A stretch of 6,892 nt of DNA from Streptomyces sp. NRRL WC-3549 (GCF_000721935.1 NZ_KL585424.1:38691-45582), one strand, 5' to 3'; positions 1 to 5,789 are shown, numbered from the stretch's first letter. Made by a program: numbers and translations. Notes: generated from the sequence alone by a model not told the origin.

Positions 1-555
1 CTCGGGCTCAGGCGCCCTGGCGGGGCGGCGGCCGCCGGCCGACGCGATCAGCGCCGCGGACGGGGAGATGCGCATGGCGGAGTCCCGTTGGACAATCAGG
101 GCCCGCACCAGCCACTCGATCAGATAGAGCCCACGCCTGGACTTGCCCGGAAGGTCTTTGTGAAGCCGGCACCCGAGCGTCTTCTGATCCACCGGCGCAT
201 CGCGCAGACATTCGAGAGTACGGGCCGCGGGCCAGTGCTCCAGGAACTGCGCCTGGAGCAGCAGGCGGGCCTGGGTCTCATCCTGCTTCTGCATCTCTGC
301 AATCGCCCAGCCTGAACTCGTCAGAGCGTAATTGCCGCGAGACCCTCGAAGGAGACCTACTGCCTGCAGGAAGCCCGCCACCGCGCCGACCGTGTCCTTG
401 CGTAGCTGCACCTGCGCGGCGAGCTGGGATACGGAAACCACTCGCAGGTCCGGTCCGCTGAGATGAGCGAAGACCAGATAGATCTCCCACTGCCGGTCAG
501 GCGTAGCCCTGTCCGAGGGGGTCGGATAGATGTTCGGCTCGGGAGTGGGATTCAT
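1..555 (-). CDS. Tandem winged-helix-like protein, 3' end cut by window edge
   Basis: The frame is open from an ATG at 555 to base 1, giving 185 residues with no stop, so the C-terminus lies outside the window. The start is supported by GGGGAGG (complement of 562-568) six bases upstream. After a Pro-rich leader of about 20 residues, residues 22-88 look like a winged helix: a helical QWEIYLVFAHL segment, the LAAQVQLRKDTVGAVAGFL recognition-type helices, then GLLRG..GNYALTSSG as a wing. Residues 95-168 look like a second helical/winged segment (LLLQAQFLEHWPAA, LYLIEWLVRALIVQRDS). Such double winged-helix proteins are usually DNA-binding regulators or replication accessory factors, but I do not recognise a specific family. 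It is co-directional with the 785-1288 gene, with 229 bases between them. Coding status is fairly sure; function is unknown. Confidence 0.72.
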   Translation of the reverse strand, partial: MNPTPEPNIYPTPSDRATPDRQWEIYLVFAHLSGPDLRVVSVSQLAAQVQLRKDTVGAVAGFLQAVGLLRGSRGNYALTSSGWAIAEMQKQDETQARLLLQAQFLEHWPAARTLECLRDAPVDQKTLGCRLHKDLPGKSRRGLYLIEWLVRALIVQRDSAMRISPSAALIASAGGRRPARAPEPE

Positions 556-784
556 CGGGAGCCTCCCCGGCCTGCCGCAGCGGACGAGGCGCGAGGGGCG
601 AGGGTGAGTGGAACGCTGTTCATGTCGTGAGGCCTCATTCTCTTACACGTTGGAATGACGCAGGCCGCACCGCACCAGAACATCTGGATATAGTGGCTGC
701 GCGCGTGAGGCCTAACCATGCGTAAGCACATTCACCGCCAGACGCACTCTGGTGGTGTTTGTGCATGGCCAGGCCGCGTTTCAT
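556..784. other. Intergenic region between two minus-strand genes, with a 10-bp direct repeat
   Basis: No convincing gene lies here. The region should hold the promoter and leader of the 1-555 gene, whose ribosome site is at 562-568 on the complement. It contains CGTGAGGCCT twice, at 626-635 and 704-713. The first copy is part of the 10-bp palindrome TGAGGCCTCA at 628-637. A plus-strand TATAGT (689-694) has no -35 partner and no gene after it. I cannot place the minus-strand promoter. Confidence 0.5.
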
Positions 785-1288
785 CTACGAGTTCATCGGT
801 CCATCCTGAGGGGCAACGAGCCGGTACGTGCCGGTCCGGGGGCGAACGAGAAGCCCTCGCCCGACCATCCGGCCCAGGTCTCGCGCACAGTTCTCCGCGA
901 CCACATCCGGACGCCTCCGCCGCACCTGTTCGGTGATCTCGCTGTAGCTCGCCTCCTCCCGGTCGCGAAGGAAAGCAAGAATCACACCAGCCACGCTGTC
1001 CGGAGCGTGCCATGTCTTCTCCTGCTGGCGCTGGGAAGGTGGCTGCTCGGTGTTGGTGTCAGCCTTCCCGGAGTCGGGGTGAGCCCGCTGAATCTGCTCC
1101 GTGATCTTCTCGAGGGCGTTGCGTGAGCTTCTTGCCATGAGAACGGCAGCATCGGAATGCGCCTGGGCCGCCTCCAGTTCGGACGCAGCCAAGCGCAGGC
1201 GCTGTGCCGCCTCACGCTCCCGCGCTTCATCCTCAGCGGCCAGCACTCCCAACTCGGCCATCCAGGCCTTGAGTCGCTCCGGATTCAT
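785..1288 (-). CDS. Coiled-coil plus C-terminal winged-helix protein (167 aa)
   Basis: The start at 1288 (MNPERLKAW) is chosen because GAGGGGAGG on the complement of 1295-1303 ends six bases before it. The in-frame ATG at 1294 abuts that site, and an ATG at 1444 would add an implausible low-complexity leader. Residues about 10-66 form a long Ala/Glu/Arg-rich amphipathic helix, probably a coiled coil for self-association. A polar linker (70-94, Gln/Thr/Ser-rich) follows. Residues 96-158 look like a winged helix: VAGVILAFLRD, SYSEITEQVRRRRPDV, NCARDLGRMVGRGLLVR and TGTYRLVAP as the wing. The layout matches the 5214-5789 protein on the other side of the central operon, so the two may be distant paralogues. 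A dimeric DNA-binding regulator or nucleoid-type protein is the likely role. It is divergent from the 1918 operon across 629 bases and could regulate it. No specific family is recognised. Confidence 0.78.
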   Translation of the reverse strand: MNPERLKAWMAELGVLAAEDEAREREAAQRLRLAASELEAAQAHSDAAVLMARSSRNALEKITEQIQRAHPDSGKADTNTEQPPSQRQQEKTWHAPDSVAGVILAFLRDREEASYSEITEQVRRRRPDVVAENCARDLGRMVGRGLLVRPRTGTYRLVAPQDGPMNS

Positions 1289-1412
1289 CGACATCCTCCC
1301 CTCGGGATTCGCTCGTGGAATGAAGCAGACTCTAGGCGCCGCAGAGGTGTGCCCTGGTTGGTTGCGGGGCTGCGTGAGGCAGCGCGCACTGCTTGAGTCC
1401 TGTCTTACGGCT

Positions 1413-1429
1413 GCCCTGCCTTGCAGGGC
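1413..1429. repeat. Perfect 7-bp hairpin
   Basis: GCCCTGC (1413-1419) and GCAGGGC (1423-1429) pair perfectly around a CTT loop. No T-tract follows on either strand, and it lies between divergent genes, so a classical terminator role is unlikely. It lies about 125 bases upstream of the minus gene start at 1288, so a protein-binding site or a structured leader is possible. The palindrome is directly visible; its role is unknown. Confidence 0.5.
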
Positions 1430-1487
1430 CTGCCTTCCAAGCATGCAGACGCCCTACCCGTTTGGGTGTATCCCGCAAAAGGCGTCA

Positions 1488-1564
1488 GGTTGACCTCGCC
1501 TCCGCCGGCTAGAACCTTCTCGGCAGGGACGGTCATCTCGCCCTGAATGCAGGGGGGTTGACCT
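1488..1564. repeat. Direct repeat GGTTGACCT, two copies
   Basis: The 9-mer occurs at 1488-1496 and 1556-1564, 68 bases apart. The first copy lies within AGGTTGACCT, whose ends AGGT/ACCT are inverted. A related GGTTGATGA starts at 1832, near the operon promoter. The copies could be binding sites for one of the small winged-helix proteins in the window, or chance matches. Confidence 0.3.
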
Positions 1565-1816
1565 GGGATTCATGCGCCAGAGCCGACTTGCCGTCAAGGT
1601 CCGGAAGTTGCTGCAGAAGCACTCCGGCGGCCGCGCTCGCAACATTTCCGCTGGGCGGAACGGCCGCGGCTGGCGGGACTTGCCAGCAGCCCTGACGAGC
1701 AGCCCGGGCCTCGCGGCAGGCGCACCCTCGCGGGGCGGCCCTGTCAGGGCTGATGGCACCGGGGAGGGCCGCGCCGCGAGAGGCGGATGCCCTCTCAAAG
1801 CCAATCAGTACGTGCA

Positions 1817-1838
1817 TCAATCTGTATTGAAGGTTGAT
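1817..1838. promoter_or_regulatory. Candidate operator: inverted repeats upstream of the operon promoter
   Basis: TCAAT (1817-1821) and ATTGA (1826-1830) form an inverted repeat around CTGT. An overlapping pair, ATCAA (1816-1820) and TTGAT (1834-1838), is also inverted. They lie 17-38 bases upstream of the candidate -35 at 1855. Phd/YefM proteins are known to bind palindromes next to their own promoter, and the operon's first protein begins with Phd-like repeats. Autoregulation here is therefore plausible but is inference only. Confidence 0.35.
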
Positions 1839-1854
1839 GATTCCTTATTTGTTA

Positions 1855-1884
1855 TTGTCATTTCTGGGTGAGTTGTGGTACATT
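1855..1884 (+). promoter_or_regulatory. Promoter of the 1918-4982 operon (extended -10)
   Basis: TTGTCA at 1855-1860 matches the -35 consensus at five of six positions. After an 18-base spacer comes TACATT at 1879-1884 (four of six to TATAAT), preceded by TG at 1876-1877, so the -10 is of the extended TGn type. It sits in the AT-rich island, with the start codon 33 bases after the -10. This resembles a housekeeping-sigma (HrdB-type) promoter. Confidence 0.6.
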
Positions 1885-1904
1885 TGCTATCCTTGAGGTG
1901 ATGC

Positions 1905-1909
1905 GGAGG
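1905..1909 (+). promoter_or_regulatory. Ribosome binding site of the 835-aa gene
   Basis: GGAGG lies eight bases before the ATG at 1918. It fixes the start of the long reading frame and matches the promoter placed just upstream. Confidence 0.75.
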
Positions 1910-1917
1910 TAGCGAGC

Positions 1918-4425
1918 ATGGACAGGGACGACGCGAGGGAGGTGGCCGCGCCCGACTTCCTTACTGTGGAGCAGGCCCGCGCCGGCCTGCACGCCCGGGT
2001 AAAAGCTGCCGAAGAAGGCCAGGTCACCTATGTGCGGCGGCGCCATGAAGAGGCCGTACTCGCGCCACTGGATCATTTGCCTGCAGCTCGCGACGCGGGA
2101 TCAGGTCTTGCCACTCACACTCTCTCCGGAGCCCAAAAGGACCTGGGTGACCTGGTGAAGGCAGCTGCCGCAGGACACCCACAGGTTCTTCTGCGCCGAT
2201 CGGAACCAGTAGCCGTACTCCTGCCCGCCCACCCCCAGCCCGCGTCTCCCGGTCCGGCCGCCACGAAAGAGCTACCGCCCGACAACGCTGGCGCCTCGCC
2301 CGCTCCCAGACAGCCCGCAAGCCAGAGGGCCGCCCCGGCTGTGCACGCGACCCCACGCAGACTCGCAGCTCTGGGTGACATTGTGGGTGACGTCCTCTCC
2401 ATGGCCGGGCCCACGGCGCCACGCTTCGGACTGGCTGATCTGGATGCTGCAGTGGGCAGCCTTCAACCCGGCCGCCTGATCCTCATCGCCGCTTCTCCGG
2501 GAGCCGGCGGAAGTCTCCTTGCCCTGGCCGCGGCACGACACACAGCACTCGTGGCCAACCAACGGGTGCTCTATGCAGCATCCGGTCTGACCCGTGCAGA
2601 CGTCGCACGCCGAATCATTGCCGCGGAGACTGGCACCGACTACCGCCGGCTGACCACGAACACCCTCACCAATCAGGAACAAGCTGCGGCCAGAAATGCA
2701 GACGCCCGCCTCACCCAAGCACCCCTGCTGATCGACGACGGAAGCGGACTGACCGCCGAGGCAATCGCGCAGACCGCCCCCTACGTCAACGACCTGGCAC
2801 TCATCGTCGTGGACCGCCTGCAACGCGCACCGGCCGCCCACATTCCCCTCTCAGGGGACCAGCTCCCTGCAGCCACCCGCACACTGGCCCGCCTGGCCCG
2901 GCAAGCCGACGTCCCCGTCCTCGCGGTCATCGACACTGACGACCCGCACCTGGTGCAACGGCTGGACGCAGACGTCACCCTGCACCTCACCCTCCACAAG
3001 AACACCGGCACAGCCGAGATCACGGTCGCGGAGCGAGACTTCGGCCCGCTGGCCACTACCCGCGTGGGCGAAGACCTCGCACACGCCCGCTTCACCACCC
3101 TTCCCCAGGCCCCAGCCCACGACGCAGAGCAACAACTCCTCCACGCAGCTCTGCCCTTCACCTCCGGCGCCCGCCAAGGACTGCCCGCCCCCGTCCAGCA
3201 GACCCTGGCCGCACTCCGGGACGCGACAACCACCGGCGACCAGAACCTGCTCCCGGCACTGCGCGAAGCCACGGCCGCGCTGGCCGTGAACCCCCCGGCC
3301 CTCAACGACGGGCCGCAGGAACAGAAACTGCGCACCGCCCTGGCCGCCTACGCCGCAGCCACACCGAAGACCAACCCGCACCCGCCCCACCCGCCGGCAC
3401 CGGCCATCGCGGACACCTCACACAGCAGTCCGGCAGCCACCCTCCAGAACGAAAGCATGACACCGGAACAGGAGCCGACAACGGACCTGCAACCCGGTGA
3501 CGAACAGGACCCGAAAGACACAGTCTTCCCAGGGCTGAGCATCCTGAAGGACAGCATCAGCCGCTCCAAGATGCACCCCCTTCCCGCTGTACGCGCAGAC
3601 CAACGCGAAGCAGAACCCTGGACACTGCTCCGCGAGTTCATGGACGGCGAACCACGCTGGGTACACCCGGACGTCGAGCGAGTACGCAACGGTGCCGGCC
3701 AGCGCGACACACTCATCGTCCCCGACAGCTTCGGACCCGGCGCCCTGTGCACCATCGACCGCAACGGCTCCTATCCCTCAGCCTGCTCCGCCGTCCCACT
3801 CGCCCCCAACAAACTCCTGCACACCGGCGCCCTTCCCGAGCGCACCCGCGACCAGGCCGGAATCTTCTACATCGACGTCCCCACCTGGACCCACACCCAG
3901 ATGCCTCACCCGCTGGGCCGCCTCGCCGACCGTGCCGACGCACACGGCCGGGTCTGGGCCGTCACCTCACACATCCAGCTCATCGAACGCCTCATCAAGT
4001 CCGGCCACATCACCGAACCCCTCCACATCCACGACTCCTGGACCGGCCGCGCCAACGAAAGCCTCTTCCAGCACTTCTACAAAGAAGCCCGACGCGCACG
4101 CACCGACCTCATCGACACCGGCGGCGAACCGTATGCCGCATACAAACGCCGCCTGTCCATCGCACTGCGTCTGCTGTGGCCCAAAGGCGACGTCGTGAAG
4201 TCCCCCTTCTGGCGGCCCGACTGGCGCATGAGTGTCGTCGCCGAAGCATCCGTCCGCCACTGGGTCACCGCATGGAAAGCCGTCCAGGCCGGACACACCC
4301 TCATCGCACTGCGCAACGTCGACGAAGCCGTCTTCCACACCCCCGACGGCACCGCACCCGACACCTACAAAGTCGGCACCGGCTTCGGTGAAGTCAAGGT
4401 CAAGCACGGTCAGGAAGGCACCTGA
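1918..4425 (+). CDS. Tap-like protein: tandem Phd-like + degenerate DnaB-like + PolB-like/Tap C-terminal domain (835 aa)
   Basis: Residues 14-53 and 67-104 are two Phd/YefM-like repeats (LTVEQARAGL..APLD; LSGAQKDLGDLV..RRSEPVAVLLPA). Residues about 163-395 follow the DnaB C-terminal layout: FGLADLDAAVGSLQPGRLI, a Walker A position reading ASPGAGGS (198 is Gly where Lys is expected), and Walker B LALIVVDRLQ with D299. The SLEM glutamate and the SQLNR glutamine positions read ASGL and IDTD, so ATPase activity is doubtful. A Pro-rich then acidic linker covers about 395-545. Residues 550-835 resemble, from memory, the C-terminal half of Streptomyces Tap (telomere-associated protein): the FWRPDWRMSV stretch matches TWRPDIRAAV. 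This part shows IDRNGSYPS (D614, N616, Y619, P620), like family B polymerase motif A (DxNSLYP). It also has RNVDEAVF (D802), like motif C (DTDS), and a final FGEVKVKHG. No 3'-5' exonuclease domain is visible. The stop overlaps the next start (TGATG). Probable role: binding replicon ends and recruiting or assisting the terminal protein. Domain reading is fairly sure; polymerase activity is unproven. Confidence 0.85.
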   Translation: MDRDDAREVAAPDFLTVEQARAGLHARVKAAEEGQVTYVRRRHEEAVLAPLDHLPAARDAGSGLATHTLSGAQKDLGDLVKAAAAGHPQVLLRRSEPVAVLLPAHPQPASPGPAATKELPPDNAGASPAPRQPASQRAAPAVHATPRRLAALGDIVGDVLSMAGPTAPRFGLADLDAAVGSLQPGRLILIAASPGAGGSLLALAAARHTALVANQRVLYAASGLTRADVARRIIAAETGTDYRRLTTNTLTNQEQAAARNADARLTQAPLLIDDGSGLTAEAIAQTAPYVNDLALIVVDRLQRAPAAHIPLSGDQLPAATRTLARLARQADVPVLAVIDTDDPHLVQRLDADVTLHLTLHKNTGTAEITVAERDFGPLATTRVGEDLAHARFTTLPQAPAHDAEQQLLHAALPFTSGARQGLPAPVQQTLAALRDATTTGDQNLLPALREATAALAVNPPALNDGPQEQKLRTALAAYAAATPKTNPHPPHPPAPAIADTSHSSPAATLQNESMTPEQEPTTDLQPGDEQDPKDTVFPGLSILKDSISRSKMHPLPAVRADQREAEPWTLLREFMDGEPRWVHPDVERVRNGAGQRDTLIVPDSFGPGALCTIDRNGSYPSACSAVPLAPNKLLHTGALPERTRDQAGIFYIDVPTWTHTQMPHPLGRLADRADAHGRVWAVTSHIQLIERLIKSGHITEPLHIHDSWTGRANESLFQHFYKEARRARTDLIDTGGEPYAAYKRRLSIALRLLWPKGDVVKSPFWRPDWRMSVVAEASVRHWVTAWKAVQAGHTLIALRNVDEAVFHTPDGTAPDTYKVGTGFGEVKVKHGQEGT

Positions 4426-4982
4426 TGGCCCAGGGCGCCACTCTCGGCGAAGCCCTCAGCAGCCTCCTGCACGATTACGGCGCCCGCCCCCAGGACCGCC
4501 TCAAGTCCTACCGGGCCAAACAATGGCACGCCCAGCTAGTCCAGCTGACCGGCACCCACCGCGGCTACGAAGCACTCGAACACGCAGGACTCAACGTAAC
4601 CGCCCGAACCCTAGCCAACTGGCTGTCGGACTCCGAATACCCAGTGCGACGCAGCTACCAGGAACAGATCAGAGCTGCCTACGAAGGCACAGCAACGATC
4701 CCGCCCACACCCGTGCCACCGGAGTTCCAGGTTCACCAATTCAGGATCACCGGCACGGTCCAGATCGCCGGCGACATACGGGACCGCGGAACCCAGGGCG
4801 AAGCCCCGCTGCGTATCGACGCATGTAACGGAGCGTGGGCACGCATTGAGCAGGCTTGGCTCACAGGCCAGCTGACCGACGAAGTGTTCGAGGAGTACTT
4901 CATCGACGACATCATCGTGGAAGACATCGGCGACGGGACCGACGGCTGGCAGTTCCCCGGAGACCTCTACCTGGTGCTCTGA
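4425..4982 (+). CDS. Tpg-like terminal protein (185 aa)
   Basis: AGGAAGG (4412-4418) sits six bases before the ATG, which shares its A with the upstream TGA, so translation is likely coupled. The length equals that of Streptomyces Tpg (about 184-185 residues), the protein attached to 5' ends of linear replicons that primes end patching. The layout matches from memory. A short N-terminal helix (LGEALSSLLHDYG) comes first. A helix-turn-helix follows at about 36-87 (LVQLTGT, YEALEHAGLNVTARTLANWL), comparable to LVKQKGT..AERLGISQRTVERYV in Tpg. Then come a beta-rich middle (101-131) and an acidic helical tail (TDEVFEEYFIDDIIVED..LYLVL), comparable to Tpg's ALQEVYFQD..EFDL. Tpg is reported to be linked through a threonine near 114; candidates here are T109, T111 and T123. 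Position directly after a Tap-like gene is the classic tap-tpg order. A plain DNA-binding protein is the alternative. Confidence 0.75.
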   Translation: MAQGATLGEALSSLLHDYGARPQDRLKSYRAKQWHAQLVQLTGTHRGYEALEHAGLNVTARTLANWLSDSEYPVRRSYQEQIRAAYEGTATIPPTPVPPEFQVHQFRITGTVQIAGDIRDRGTQGEAPLRIDACNGAWARIEQAWLTGQLTDEVFEEYFIDDIIVEDIGDGTDGWQFPGDLYLVL

Positions 4983-4998
4983 CCCCTCGAAGACCCAT

Positions 4999-5012
4999 AG
5001 GCAAAACTGCCT
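4999..5012 (+). terminator. Weak hairpin after the operon
   Basis: AGGCA (4999-5003) pairs with TGCCT (5008-5012) around AAAC, 17 bases after the stop of the Tpg-like gene. There is no T-tract. It might end the operon transcript, but the stem is short. Confidence 0.25.
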
Positions 5013-5163
5013 GACTGGACGCCCACCACAGGGTTCCTTACCTTCCTCGCCGGCCCCGGCATCGTGGTCGCACTCGACCCAACCTGTCTGGCCTTGGGAG
5101 CACAGAGGTTCGCGCACTGGATATCCCGTAGGGAGCAACAGAGTGGTCGTTTGAGCCTGTGGG

Positions 5164-5169
5164 TACTAT
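5164..5169 (+). promoter_or_regulatory. Candidate -10 of the 191-aa gene
   Basis: TACTAT matches TATAAT at four of six positions and lies 44 bases before the ATG at 5214. No good -35 sits 16-19 bases upstream; TTGAGC at 5151 is too close. A separate promoter is likely given the 231-base gap after the operon, but this placement is tentative. Confidence 0.35.
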
Positions 5170-5213
5170 CGCTGCTACCCGCTCAGACCCCCACTTCGAG
5201 AGTCGAGGACCAC

Positions 5214-5789
5214 ATGTCCGTAAGCCCTTCAGTCCCGAGTGTGACGGCAGACTACGCGCAGCGGGTTGCTGACGACCTGTCTGCGAACCGGGGTGAGCAG
5301 GAGCGTGTGCGTTCTGAACTGGATCGGCTGCAGGACGAGCTTGTCCGTCTGGGGGAGAGTGAGCAGGTCCTGACGAAGATGCAGGATGTACTCGGCGGCG
5401 CACCCAAGCAGACGGCGAAGCAGGGCAAGGGCCACAAGGCGGCTGCGGTTCCGGCAGCCCGCCGATCCAACGCTAAGACAGTGGCAGGGAAGTCGGGTGC
5501 CGCTGGCAGGCGCAAAGCTGCCAAGAAGTCTGCCTCAGCCAAGAAGCCGGGCGACGCGACCTGGCTGGAGCTGACCACCGCCTACCTGGGCGGACAGAGC
5601 GAGCCCAGGTCTGCGGCCGAGGTCTCGGCCTCGCTGACCGAAGCACACCCTGAGCGCGCAGTTCAGGTGACAGTAGTGCGCAACGCTCTGGAACAGGGAG
5701 TCGACAAAGGGCTGCTGGAGCGATCCAAGCAAGGGCGCTCGGTCTTCTACAGCCCCGCCGCCACTGTTCCAGCTCCGTCCGACTCCTGA
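5214..5789 (+). CDS. Coiled-coil / Lys-Ala-rich linker / winged-helix protein (191 aa)
   Basis: The ATG at 5214 is preceded by GAGGA (5205-5209) four bases upstream. A GTG at 5064 would add 50 residues of no visible character. Residues about 16-58 form an amphipathic coiled coil (ANRGEQERVRSELDRLQDEL). Residues 65-112 are a basic, low-complexity stretch rich in Lys, Ala, Gly and Arg with repeated AK/KK pairs, like histone H1 tails or the tail of Streptomyces HupS. This suggests nonspecific DNA contact. Residues 115-181 look like a winged helix (WLELTTAYLGG, SAAEVSASLTEAHPE, VTVVRNALEQGVDKGLLER, RSVFYSP wing). The layout mirrors the 785-1288 protein, except that the linker there is not basic. 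A dimeric DNA-binding regulator or nucleoid-associated protein is likely. Proximity to the tap-tpg-like operon suggests, but does not show, a role in replicon maintenance. The gene is G-rich on the coding strand, unlike the C-rich 3' part of the operon. Confidence 0.82.
   Translation: MSVSPSVPSVTADYAQRVADDLSANRGEQERVRSELDRLQDELVRLGESEQVLTKMQDVLGGAPKQTAKQGKGHKAAAVPAARRSNAKTVAGKSGAAGRRKAAKKSASAKKPGDATWLELTTAYLGGQSEPRSAAEVSASLTEAHPERAVQVTVVRNALEQGVDKGLLERSKQGRSVFYSPAATVPAPSDS

Larger units (their letters stand above)
1289..1917. other. Long divergent intergenic region (629 bases)
   Basis: The region separates the minus gene starting at 1288 from the plus operon starting at 1918. Open frames within it (for example 1572-1871 plus, 1454-1804 minus) lack ribosome sites and read as low-complexity Arg/Ala/Gly, so I do not call them genes. 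It holds a strong hairpin (1413-1429), two GGTTGACCT copies (1488-1496 and 1556-1564), and GC-rich short inverted repeats around 1669-1685. Its last 90 bases (1801-1890) fall to about 37% GC and carry the operon promoter. The middle, 1570-1800, shows nothing else I can name. Confidence 0.6.

Noticed and set aside
689..694. TATAGT as a plus-strand -10 box
   Set aside because: No -35 at the right distance and no plus-strand gene follows.
1101..1493. Plus-strand open frame of 130 codons
   Set aside because: It overlaps the well-supported minus gene at 785-1288, lacks a ribosome site, and its Ser/Ala/Arg-rich product is typical of an antisense shadow.
1572..1871. 99-codon plus frame and the opposite minus frames in the divergent region
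   Set aside because: No ribosome site, biased composition, and the end runs through the AT-rich promoter island.
2781..3390. Long minus-strand frames opposite the DnaB-like domain
   Set aside because: Low-complexity Arg/Ser/Gly/Val products with no ribosome site; the plus frame has recognisable domain order.
3747..4391. 214-codon plus frame inside the Tap-like gene
   Set aside because: Its product is almost entirely Arg, His and Pro, a typical shadow in GC-rich DNA, and the Tap-like frame carries clear motifs across the same bases.
5064..5213. Upstream GTG extension of the 191-aa protein
   Set aside because: A good GAGGA site precedes the ATG at 5214, and the extra 50 residues have no domain character and cross the likely promoter.
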